Positions 9,125 through 17,000 of a stretch of 45,252 nucleotides of DNA are shown here, in pieces. Made by a program: the position numbers and the translations under genes. The stretch is from assembly GCA_964455375.1 (NCBI GenBank), contig CAYVXE010000026.1:1-45252 (forward strand). Reading direction: 5' to 3'. The stretch's first letter is position 1. Every line of letters starts with the position of its first letter. The notes beneath the pieces were generated by a model. The model made no database searches. It was not told the origin of the DNA and saw only the letters and a list, made by a program, of their open reading frames with translations. The DNA is from CAYVXE01 sp964455375. Lineage in GTDB: Bacteria; Zhuqueibacterota; Zhuqueibacteria; Oceanimicrobiales; Oceanimicrobiaceae.

Positions 9125-9495
9125 GACACCCCACTATTTGGAGGGATAAAAAGGGCAGAATCCACAAGGAGACCGCAGGCTCGCCGGCTTTTTATAATAG
9201 ACTATTTCGTAAAAAAACAAATAAAATATTGTCGGAAAGTTAATCCGGCTATGCTCCCTTCCTTAACGGAAATTAAGGCTGCCTCTTTCTATGCATCTTC
9301 AGGCTCCTTCTACCCTGTGCGTTGCGAAAAGATATGCTCTGTAACCGACATCGTAAAGCCGGCCCATCGGGATCAAAGAGAGGTTGCAGTAATTACCTTA
9401 CATGAGAGAAAAACCGTTTTGTTTTAGGTACAAATCCAAGACCGGGTTTATTCCCCGAAATAGAATCTTCACTTCAGATTGCGAAATGAAACAGG
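9125..9495. other. Intergenic region upstream of the TonB receptor
   Basis: No established gene lies here. There is a 6-bp inverted repeat CCTTAA (9261-9266) / TTAAGG (9273-9278). A 58-codon plus-strand frame (ATG 9251 to stop 9425-9427) has protein-like composition but no Shine-Dalgarno sequence and no recognised family. I compared the minus strand with cobalamin, TPP, SAM and cyclic-di-GMP riboswitch signatures from memory and found no convincing match. Confidence 0.3.
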
Positions 9496-10290
9496 CTACT
9501 GTACTATTCGTACTAATTCCCAGGTACCATGCAGTCTGACTTGAGGTTTATCTTTCTCCCTTTTAATAAAATCTGTGATATACTTAACGGCACCTAATTT
9601 TTCAATAAAATACTGATGAGCTGTGCCACGGTTAACAAATAACGTATCGCCCGTTGTTTCATTTAGTATTAATGTACTGAGTTTATACCAATAGGCATCG
9701 ATCGCCTTTTCGTAACGATAGGTTTGTGGAATAAAAACGTTTTGCCATCCATTGTTTTTGGCTTTACCCACATGTATATAACGGATCTTTTGCGGCTTTC
9801 CTTTTAGGGTTAGAACAGTAAAGGTGGTATCCACAAACTCAGACCAGTTTGTACCCTCGCCTTCGGTTTGTTTCAACAAAATATTCCAACTGTTCAAAAC
9901 AAACGGCTTTTTAAAAGAGTAGCCATAAGTAACAACCCGATCACTTAAATTCTCGGAAATTTTTTGCCAGACAGTCCCTTCCTCATCCCGAAAGTAATAA
10001 TTATCCTTTCCATTGGATTCAAAAACGAAAACAGGTTTACCATCTACTGTGTCTTTTCTGACAACTTTTCTGCTAAAATCATATATCTGGCTAACAAGTT
10101 CTTCCTCATTATCCGTGACATATCCCCTGAAATACAAATTGGCTTTAAGGTCCTCAGGACAAACAGAAACTTCTACAATTTCAACTTTCTTTTGACAGGA
10201 TAAAAACAGTAAAATGAAAACAAAAATAACATAACTTAAAAAAAATCGTTTACGAATAGTTGCAACCTTATTATTTAAATATTTTCTCAT
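9496..10290 (-). CDS. Hypothetical lipoprotein
   Basis: I do not recognise this 264-residue protein. The ATG at 10290 begins a basic region and a hydrophobic stretch ending in the lipobox LFLSC, giving acylated Cys32. The frame is open 17 codons upstream, but the ATG start is favoured by the lipoprotein signal. The mature part is rich in aromatic beta-strand-like stretches such as NYYFRDEEGTVWQKI and the C-terminal LHGTWELVRIVQ. The start lies 20 bases inside the end of the GWxTD gene upstream, which suggests translational coupling and a shared role at the cell envelope. No catalytic motif is visible. Confidence 0.65.
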   Translation of the reverse strand: MRKYLNNKVATIRKRFFLSYVIFVFILLFLSCQKKVEIVEVSVCPEDLKANLYFRGYVTDNEEELVSQIYDFSRKVVRKDTVDGKPVFVFESNGKDNYYFRDEEGTVWQKISENLSDRVVTYGYSFKKPFVLNSWNILLKQTEGEGTNWSEFVDTTFTVLTLKGKPQKIRYIHVGKAKNNGWQNVFIPQTYRYEKAIDAYWYKLSTLILNETTGDTLFVNRGTAHQYFIEKLGAVKYITDFIKREKDKPQVRLHGTWELVRIVQ

Positions 10291-11710
10291 TCGTGCCCCG
10301 TGCGATAGTCTTTTTCCAGGAAAAATCTTGGAGTTCCCCACTTAATGTTGAATGAATTAATTCATATTTATTAAAACCGGCTTTATCGGCAAAAACAAAT
10401 TTTACGCCGGACTGCTTCTTCAAAAAATCATAGGTCCATATTTGATAAGGCAATAATTCCTGAGTGCTCGGGAACCTTTCCAGACTGGAAGGAGAGCCAT
10501 ACAAAATAAATACACGTCCGCGATCGCTGTTCCAGCCAGGTCCGAATACCGAGGTATAATGTTCATTGGCAAAGTGAACTCTGGCGAGATATTCTTCTCT
10601 GAACGGTATCCCGGTAACGCTAAAATCGTTCCTGGGCTTTGCCCATATCTCATAGAGAAATTTTCGCTTTGCCTCATCATTGGTCATGCCATTATAAACT
10701 TCCTTTTCCTCCTTTGAAAGAATGTAGCGCACAAAACGAAACTCCTCATCCAACTGTTTGCCGTTTAACAATGTTATAGGACCATAATTCCCTTGATCCT
10801 CCAGTTGTGTTGATGGTACATCCGGATTGTAAATAAAAAAATCCTTTTCATGACTTGCCAACAAAGATCTGGCGCTGTCGGCAATGCCATAAATAAGTTT
10901 ATATTTCCCGGAAGGCAAATTGGAAACATTTAACATGCCCAGCTCCACATTTGCATCATGCTTAATTATTCTGGTCCGGTAAGTAACACCTACACCGTCT
11001 ATTTTGTTGCCGTAGGCATCCTGAATCATGGATACAGCCAGATACTTTGGCGACCGACTTTTATAAGTGGACAAATTGTAGGTTTCGTAATAATAATAAA
11101 CACGTGAACTTCCTTCACCAAACAAACCCGACGGATTGGGAGAAATCAAATATTTATTCTTGATGAGTTTACTCTGACTATCATCTGCTGTGGAGCGTCT
11201 AATATTGGTGGCTAATTCTACGTCGCTAATGTGCACGTCTGACTCGTCGGCTTTCCTTACCGTAAACACGGTTTGCGCACTATCCACAGCCTCCGGTTGG
11301 TACATATCCCGCACCCTTAATTTAATTCTATAGGCGCCCGCATCATCCACAAAATACCGTATCAAATCTACCAACTGACTCCCTTCTTGAATCGAGGTGG
11401 TATCGGCAATTTGTTTCTCAATTTTCCAGATCTTATTGGCCAATAATTTTTTGTCATGGTACATTTCCAAATCCAAAACGAGCTTACACACAAAGGAAGC
11501 ACTATCATTGCGCACAAATTTCAGTAACGCCTGCGGCAGGGAATAATATATTTCTACATAATCGTTTTTTGTTCGACTATCCTTATATTGTGCAACATCC
11601 AGACTTGGTTTAAGCCGGTCCTGTTTTCCCAATGCAGTAGAGCTGTGTGGGATAGCTATTAATAATACAATAAGGCAATACATTAAAACATACAATTTAC
11701 ATCTACGCAT
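10271..11710 (-). CDS. GWxTD domain-containing secreted protein
   Basis: This is a 479-residue protein with a signal peptide ending near IPHSSTALG. Its C-terminal part fits the GWxTD-domain family, named from a Gly-Trp-x-Thr-Asp motif. Here the motif is GWNSD (392-396), followed by RGRVFILYGSPSSLERF and later PYQIWTYDF, as in the family. Before it, the helix-rich stretch FVRYILSKEEKEVY...KFLYEIWAKPRND (~325-370) is also typical. The family is common in Calditrichota, KSB1, Gemmatimonadota and relatives, and its function is not established. The N-terminal part (about 35-260) looks like beta-sandwich sequence. It overlaps the lipoprotein gene downstream. No good ribosome binding site is visible. 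Confidence 0.8.
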   Translation of the reverse strand: MRRCKLYVLMYCLIVLLIAIPHSSTALGKQDRLKPSLDVAQYKDSRTKNDYVEIYYSLPQALLKFVRNDSASFVCKLVLDLEMYHDKKLLANKIWKIEKQIADTTSIQEGSQLVDLIRYFVDDAGAYRIKLRVRDMYQPEAVDSAQTVFTVRKADESDVHISDVELATNIRRSTADDSQSKLIKNKYLISPNPSGLFGEGSSRVYYYYETYNLSTYKSRSPKYLAVSMIQDAYGNKIDGVGVTYRTRIIKHDANVELGMLNVSNLPSGKYKLIYGIADSARSLLASHEKDFFIYNPDVPSTQLEDQGNYGPITLLNGKQLDEEFRFVRYILSKEEKEVYNGMTNDEAKRKFLYEIWAKPRNDFSVTGIPFREEYLARVHFANEHYTSVFGPGWNSDRGRVFILYGSPSSLERFPSTQELLPYQIWTYDFLKKQSGVKFVFADKAGFNKYELIHSTLSGELQDFSWKKTIARGTNEKIFK

Positions 11711-11865
11711 ACGATTTCTTTTGGTTTATTTGATGAATAAAGGTTAAATGATTTTTCGTGCCTTGTGCCTGGAAAACATGTCTGTTCAGCTGGCATTCCA
11801 AAGCAACATCCGATTGCGATATACAACCCTAAATTACAAATTAATATCTATTCGTTTCAAGGTTT

Positions 11866-12274
11866 TTATTTCATGTTTTAACGAAAACACCAATTTAATG
11901 GTCATTCCGAATCCGGCAATTTCCCGGCAAGTATGTTCCAAAATAGAAATTTTGGAACAAGAGAAAAGAGCTATCGCGTGGGCTGTAGCCCGCAGATGCA
12001 AAAACCTTCCTGCAACAAGAACATTGATGTGCCGGCGCCTCCGTCCTGTTTGAGCATTTCATCAAACACCGAAGGTTACTGAAAAGCACCAAAAAATCGG
12101 TGCCAGTCTCTATCACCATGTCAAATTGTAAAAACCTGTAGCCGTCCCCCATCTCCCCTATTTCCGTATACCTGCGTCTTATTTATATCAAAAATCGCTA
12201 TTCCTTGTTCTGAAATTCATTTCTGTGTTAAGACCTTTCGACTCCACTACGTTCCTCAAGGTGACAAGATAAAA
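11866..12274. repeat. Dispersed mosaic repeat, copy A
   Basis: Two segments recur in the same order and orientation at 21307-21513. Segment one (11866-11907) aligns without gaps to 21307-21348 with about 6 differences in 42 bases, centred on CCAATTTAATGGTCATTC. Segment two (12201-12274) aligns to 21436-21513 with small gaps, around AGACCTTTCGACTC. Copy A has about 290 bases between the segments and copy B about 90. This is probably a family of small non-autonomous elements. Confidence 0.6.
11934..11959. repeat. Long perfect palindrome, copy 1 (covaries with 23784-23813)
   Basis: TGTTCCAAAAT (11934-11944), loop AGAA, then ATTTTGGAACA (11949-11959) make an 11-bp perfect stem. A second copy at 23784-23813 keeps the stem while changing two base pairs on both arms. 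No T-tract of terminator type follows on either strand. Confidence 0.6.
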
Positions 12275-12319
12275 GTGAATTTGTACCGTAGGCTTCAGCG
12301 CCTGCGAGTGCAACAAAAA

Positions 12320-12346
12320 AAAGGGTTGGGACATGCCCAACCCTTT
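12320..12346 (-). terminator. Rho-independent terminator of the PorV/TonB operon
   Basis: On the minus strand an 11-bp perfect stem AAAGGGTTGGG / CCCAACCCTTT with a 5-base loop is followed at once by eight T residues (the A-run at 12314-12321 on the plus strand). It lies 31 bases after the stop codon of the PorV-like gene and should end the operon that starts with the DUF4397 gene. Confidence 0.9.
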
Positions 12347-12377
12347 AACTTCCAAGGTATACGATTGTAGTCCCCGA

Positions 12378-13412
12378 TTAGAATCCCAATGCGATAGTAA
12401 ACACATTGCTGGCATCGAAGAAATCAACGTTACGGTAAGCGTAGTCAACCGTAATACCTAAATTTTTGAAGTCGTAATGAATACCGCCACCTGCAGTGAA
12501 TCCATAAATATTAACGTCTGTTGCAGCGTCAGGTACGACACTGTAACCGGCGCGAACATAGAATAGATTATCATAGTTGTATTCGCCACCAAAAAGACCG
12601 CTGTCATCTGAGAAGTTGTTATCCTGGAAGGATGTTGAAATGATGACGCTACTTTTATCGTTAAGCTTCAAATCATAAGAAAGACCGAGCCCGATATAGG
12701 ATGGCAATTCATCTTTTTGAGTCTGGATTTGAAGCGGAGACGATCCACGATCCACATTGCTAACCCGTGAATCTCTTAAGAGACCGGAGCCGCTGAATCC
12801 AATACTCGGGCCAAGATTTTTCACGACAACGCCGACGCTCAGGCCTTCAACATTTGCTAAACCGTGGTACTGCACGCCAAAGTCAAACGCCACACCGGTG
12901 GCATTGACTCTCTCCAGGGTTTCTGAAATGATATTTACCGTAGCACCGACAGATATTCTATCCGTTAAGGTTTTCGCATAGCTTAAACCTGCGGTGACAA
13001 ATTGCGGATTTAAAATCGCTCCGGTACCATCAGGGTCAAACTCTGTGGTCACCGCAATATTACCGATATCCAATGCTTTGAGACTAAAACCCACGGTTCC
13101 AAGTCCACCGAATTCTAACCGCAAAGCAGCATAATTGATGTCGATACCTGCAATATGCGTCATGCGAGAAAACATGACATCTGCAGTATAGTTGGATTGG
13201 GACAAACCCGCAGGATTCCAATAAATGGCGTCCACACCGGTAACGGTGGCAACCGGCGCACCGCCCATTGCAATATAGCGGGCGCCCACCGGAATAAGCA
13301 ACTCAGAAGCCGCATTGGTTCCGGTACGCACTTCCTGGGCATTTCCGTTGACACTGGCCATCATAAAGAAGACCAGGCAAAGGATAATTATTTTACTAAA
13401 CGTTTTTTTCAT
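12378..13412 (-). CDS. PorV/PorQ-family outer-membrane protein
   Basis: This is a 344-residue outer-membrane beta-barrel of the PorV/PorQ (UPF0164) type. The ATG at 13412 has a strong AAAGGAG Shine-Dalgarno sequence and starts a signal peptide ending near VNGNAQE; an in-frame upstream start at 13454 is less likely. The mature N-terminus carries the family stretch ASELLIPVGARYIAMGGAPVA, followed by GVDAIYWNPAGLS, both diagnostic of PorV/PorQ relatives. The protein ends in FTIALGF, suitable for barrel insertion. In the type IX secretion system, PorV shuttles cargo with C-terminal signals to the surface. Its position directly after a tailed secreted protein supports a related role, but the family also includes other porin-like members. 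Confidence 0.85.
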   Translation of the reverse strand: MKKTFSKIIILCLVFFMMASVNGNAQEVRTGTNAASELLIPVGARYIAMGGAPVATVTGVDAIYWNPAGLSQSNYTADVMFSRMTHIAGIDINYAALRLEFGGLGTVGFSLKALDIGNIAVTTEFDPDGTGAILNPQFVTAGLSYAKTLTDRISVGATVNIISETLERVNATGVAFDFGVQYHGLANVEGLSVGVVVKNLGPSIGFSGSGLLRDSRVSNVDRGSSPLQIQTQKDELPSYIGLGLSYDLKLNDKSSVIISTSFQDNNFSDDSGLFGGEYNYDNLFYVRAGYSVVPDAATDVNIYGFTAGGGIHYDFKNLGITVDYAYRNVDFFDASNVFTIALGF

Positions 13413-13479
13413 GTTTTTTATCTCCTTTAGCTTTGCTGGACTTAACTTTCTCATTTCTAATTTACGTTTAAATCAGGTT

Positions 13480-13512
13480 ATCAGCGGCTTGCAGACACAC
13501 AAAGCCGCTGAT
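13480..13512 (-). other. Intercistronic hairpin between the tailed protein and PorV-like genes
   Basis: ATCAGCGGCTT (13480-13490) and AAGCCGCTGAT (13502-13512) form an 11-bp perfect stem in the 117-base spacer. No T-run follows on the minus strand, so it is more likely an RNA-processing or stability element than a full terminator. It could adjust PorV expression relative to the upstream genes (inference). Confidence 0.55.
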
Positions 13513-13529
13513 ATTCCTTCACATTATTT

Positions 13530-16500
13530 TTAGAAATTACGCAAGAATTGTTGTTCTTGAACGATGACCATCTTTAAGTCCTTGCTGAGACTTAAACCCG
13601 GAAATTCAATATGAGCAATATAAATACCGCTTGCTACCGGAAGACCACCTTCATTTTGCACATTCCAGGTCATAAATTGTGACGCATCATCCTTCTGTAG
13701 TTTTTTGACCATGACACCGGCCAGGTTAAAAATACGGACGACCGCTTTCTGCGGTAAATGACTGAACGTCACAAAACGCTGGAATCGGTTTTGCTCGAAA
13801 GCGTTGAAACCCAAATACGGATTTGGAAACACGTTGACTAAGTCCTTAAGGTCTTTCTTTTCCAATGCCACGCTTGCCGTCGGCTTGAAAGACCCGGTAC
13901 TAAACGTAAACGTGTCGGTAGGCGTATTCGGTTTCGTTGTGATGATTCTATCGATGGATCCCGGAAGAGGCGGTTCACCGTTGCCGTCAAAATCTGCCAC
14001 CAGCAGACGACCCAGCACTTCCGTACTGGTATGATCCGCAGCGAGTGCGCCGTCATCTTCCGCATCGGCAGCGTGATCGGCATAACTTTCACCGGCGGCA
14101 GGTAAGTACCAGTAGATACGGTCAAAGGCCGGAAAACCGAAGGCGCCATCAGGACCATGATCAGGCGTATACGCATCCGGCGTCCCGCCGCCCTCAAACA
14201 TGATCGGAATCAGTTCAAAATCATCGGACGGATCATCCGGTGTGGCCGAGCCGACATTCCAAATCTGGAACGGCACTTTTGCCACGTTACCGGTGGTAAA
14301 TGCCCACCAGCCCCAGGCGCCGTCTGCGAGCGTCGTAAACCGCAGCTCCCAGTCAAACGGTACCAGTTCGTCGAAATTCGGCCGCATGCCGCTTTCACCA
14401 CTTGTGGTAGTACTGAGGAAATAGCGATCTCCAAAACCGCCCGCGTTCAAACTATGCCAAACATTATTACCACCAAACGGAGCGCCGTTACCATCATAAT
14501 CAGCTTCAGCCAAAGGGCCGTTTTCATTGGCGACTTCAATGAATGCCGGGCCGCCATTGGCCATTCTGGCAAAGTCGGACGGTGCGCCGAAAACCTTAAC
14601 CGTTAAGCCATCGGCATTCAGGTATGCGTCATCACCGGTTTGGTTGGTCTGACGTGCCAGAACCGTATCCCCGTTTGAGGTGTCGATGAGGTCCCAGAGG
14701 TCCTGACCGGTGGTGGTGTCCACGCTAAATGCGACTAAGTAATCATCACCGGTAATCTTGCTGGGGTCGGTTGCAAGAACGATCACATTACCGTCACTTG
14801 GACCGGTATGCAAGACATTAACATCCGATTTTGCATTCCCCAGTGTATCACCAAGCGCCGAAGACAAACGATCACCCGGTTTCGCCATTTGCGGCACCAC
14901 GGTAACCACTGTAGGGGTGCTCTCCAGCGTTTTCAGCGTTGCAGTTTTATCGGAGTTGAAGTTGTAAGCGGTGACGCCAAAGAAATACGTCTGACCATTG
15001 ATTAAATTGGTGTCGCGAATTTGATCCCGGTCAACCGTCATTGAATGTTGAAGACCGGAATTCTTGCCAAACTGTACAGGTAATTCCAGCACCAGGCCGG
15101 AATTTTGATCGAAACTTTCCTGTGCAATAACCGTTGCTTCATCCACCAGGTCAAATGTCGCCAGGCGAATACCCTGACTGATGCTTGCACCGGCGCTCGG
15201 CAATTGATACACATTATAGCCCTCAAACAGAAAGCCTTTTTCATTGCTGCTTTCAGTTGCTTCCACACTAGCCTGAATACCTCCCCAGTTCAGAAGAACT
15301 TCGCCGTTAAACTCTGTTGCGGTAAGCGGCGGCGCCGGCGGCGCTTTCGGCAGTTCGAACAAGTTGTCAAACGCTTCCTGAGCAAAACGGTCAACAAATT
15401 TCAAAACCGAGACGCTTGAAAGTCTGTCGGAACCCAGGGCCGCCATCACGGCAACCACGGCCTCGTTGGTATCGCCCACAGCCATGGTAAAGGGACCTGA
15501 GGCTAGTAATATACGGCGGTCACCAGGACTGGAGTCAATCCAACCGGTTCCGGCGACAGGATCGCCGGTTAAAACAAATTTCGTTACTGTATTGGTAACC
15601 GGATTTATCCACGGATCATGCGGGCTTTCCGGACGCGGGCGGAAACCGCGTAACAGGTTCCACCACTGCCGCGTACCGTTGTAGTCACCGCCACGGGTGG
15701 GGTCAGTGTCCTCGCCGCCGGCAGCAAAAAAACCAAAGGTTGTCATCGGTAGATTTTTAAACCCTGAACGTTGTTTCAGTCCGAAGATTGCGGTGCTGCC
15801 TTCAGATGGAACCAGCGGACCGGCGAAAAAGTCATAACCGGACGCCGGAGGCGGCAGACCGACGGATGAATAAGTTGCATCGACAGAACTGGAATTATAC
15901 GCATACCCAAGACTCAAAGACGTGTCTGAACCGGCAAAGTCATCGGTAAACTGACCAACATCAGGGTCAGACCATTGCGAAATAATCATACTGTCAATGG
16001 TGGCGCCGATCGGCGTAATGGCCGTTCCTTTATAGATATAGCGGAACTGCTTAAATACAATCTGACCTAAGGCGTCGGCACGTTTATAGGCCCACAAGGT
16101 AATTTGTTGCTCCATGCCGATAGACGGCGACCCGTACAACGTTTGCACAGCGCCGGGGTCCAAATCATTGTTCACAATCCAGACAACCTGATCGGCGTCT
16201 GCGACGCCAGGTTCATCCGCCTCGGGGAAAAGTTTAGGCGTGCCATCGGCATTAAACTGCGGATTGTATTGACCGTCACCGTCGGCGTCATAAAAGGGAG
16301 CGCCTTTTTGTGCCGGCCAATCTACCCAATCCCTGCGGTAAATAGAACGCAACAGATCTATATCGGTAGATGAGACATCCTTCGCCTGGATTTGGTTAAA
16401 TTCAGCCGCGTCCTGGGCTAAATCTGCCGTGGCAAAGTCACGGCGGACACGCCAGACACGATCAACGTTCACGCGATCGCTCAGATTTTCATTGACTCCC

Positions 16501-16898
16501 GGAGAAACAATGCGACCGGGAACCGTCCCGATACTGTAGGTTCCGCCGCCGACACGAAGCAACGGTTCGGCGCCGTCATTTACCTGACCACCCCACACCA
16601 AACCATCCGTAAAGATAGCAGCCACGGTGGGGTTGGTACCGCGGGGAAAAAGTAAACCGGAATTACCGTCCGGAGAAATTGCAGACTGACCATTGGAATA
16701 AATCCACATGGCCACCTGCCCAACATTCACCAATGTTTGATTGGTGACATTTTCGTCTTGAAGGACGCCATTCAACGTCGTTCGTGACGTACGATTTTTA
16801 ATGTCTGATCCTGCTTTTGCTTTAGCGAATGTCGGACTGTTAAAAAGTACCAAACATACGGCCAGCAAAAGAGGCAACATAAACCAAGTTCGTTTCAT
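13530..16898 (-). CDS. Large secreted protein with T9SS-type-A-like C-terminal tail
   Basis: This is a 1122-residue exported protein. The second ATG (16898) is chosen because GGAGGT lies ten bases upstream; the ATG at 16916 overlaps that site. The signal peptide ends near NSPTFAKA. Several acidic Asp/Asn/Gly loops such as YDADGDGQYNP and DFDGNGEPP look like calcium-binding loops. A central stretch (PAPPLTATEFNGEVLLNWGG) resembles a fibronectin-type segment. The last ~85 residues (VFPNPYLGFNAF... RIFNLAGVMVKKL...ASGIYIAHIEF) match the general form of Por-secretion/FlgD-like tails, although the protein ends with an extra IVQEQQFLRNF. It lies between the TonB receptor and PorV-like genes in one operon. 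I do not recognise a catalytic domain. Confidence 0.75.
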   Translation of the reverse strand: MKRTWFMLPLLLAVCLVLFNSPTFAKAKAGSDIKNRTSRTTLNGVLQDENVTNQTLVNVGQVAMWIYSNGQSAISPDGNSGLLFPRGTNPTVAAIFTDGLVWGGQVNDGAEPLLRVGGGTYSIGTVPGRIVSPGVNENLSDRVNVDRVWRVRRDFATADLAQDAAEFNQIQAKDVSSTDIDLLRSIYRRDWVDWPAQKGAPFYDADGDGQYNPQFNADGTPKLFPEADEPGVADADQVVWIVNNDLDPGAVQTLYGSPSIGMEQQITLWAYKRADALGQIVFKQFRYIYKGTAITPIGATIDSMIISQWSDPDVGQFTDDFAGSDTSLSLGYAYNSSSVDATYSSVGLPPPASGYDFFAGPLVPSEGSTAIFGLKQRSGFKNLPMTTFGFFAAGGEDTDPTRGGDYNGTRQWWNLLRGFRPRPESPHDPWINPVTNTVTKFVLTGDPVAGTGWIDSSPGDRRILLASGPFTMAVGDTNEAVVAVMAALGSDRLSSVSVLKFVDRFAQEAFDNLFELPKAPPAPPLTATEFNGEVLLNWGGIQASVEATESSNEKGFLFEGYNVYQLPSAGASISQGIRLATFDLVDEATVIAQESFDQNSGLVLELPVQFGKNSGLQHSMTVDRDQIRDTNLINGQTYFFGVTAYNFNSDKTATLKTLESTPTVVTVVPQMAKPGDRLSSALGDTLGNAKSDVNVLHTGPSDGNVIVLATDPSKITGDDYLVAFSVDTTTGQDLWDLIDTSNGDTVLARQTNQTGDDAYLNADGLTVKVFGAPSDFARMANGGPAFIEVANENGPLAEADYDGNGAPFGGNNVWHSLNAGGFGDRYFLSTTTSGESGMRPNFDELVPFDWELRFTTLADGAWGWWAFTTGNVAKVPFQIWNVGSATPDDPSDDFELIPIMFEGGGTPDAYTPDHGPDGAFGFPAFDRIYWYLPAAGESYADHAADAEDDGALAADHTSTEVLGRLLVADFDGNGEPPLPGSIDRIITTKPNTPTDTFTFSTGSFKPTASVALEKKDLKDLVNVFPNPYLGFNAFEQNRFQRFVTFSHLPQKAVVRIFNLAGVMVKKLQKDDASQFMTWNVQNEGGLPVASGIYIAHIEFPGLSLSKDLKMVIVQEQQFLRNF

Positions 16899-16946
16899 TC
16901 TCTTTTTTACCTCCATATTATCTTTAGCCCTTTATTTTTTAATTAT

Positions 16947-16971
16947 GCCGGCTCCATTGCCCGGAGCCAGC
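16947..16971 (-). other. Intercistronic hairpin after the TonB receptor gene
   Basis: GGCTCC (16950-16955) and GGAGCC (16963-16968) pair, with partial outer pairing. It lies in the ~100-base spacer between the receptor stop and the next start. There is no T-run in the direction of transcription, so I read it as a possible processing or stability element. Confidence 0.35.
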
Positions 16972-17000
16972 CAGGCAAACCTCTATCTTTTCTTTCACCC

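Larger units (their letters stand above)
11711..12377. other. Intergenic repeat-bearing region
   Basis: This is a 667-base gap between two minus-strand units, with no gene I can support. It holds repeat segments shared with 21307-21513 (11866-11907 and 12201-12274), a long palindrome (11934-11959), a short GGGCT/AGCCC hairpin near 11980-11996, and the terminator of the operon on the right (12320-12346). The promoter for the GWxTD gene should lie in its left part, but I cannot identify it. Confidence 0.5.

Noticed and set aside
9125..9495. Possible riboswitch upstream of the TonB receptor (cyclic-di-GMP or cobalamin type)
   Set aside because: The stretch with GCACAGGG and ATAGCCGG recalls GEMM fragments, but the pairing elements P1 and P2 and the conserved core do not line up. 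No B12 box is present.
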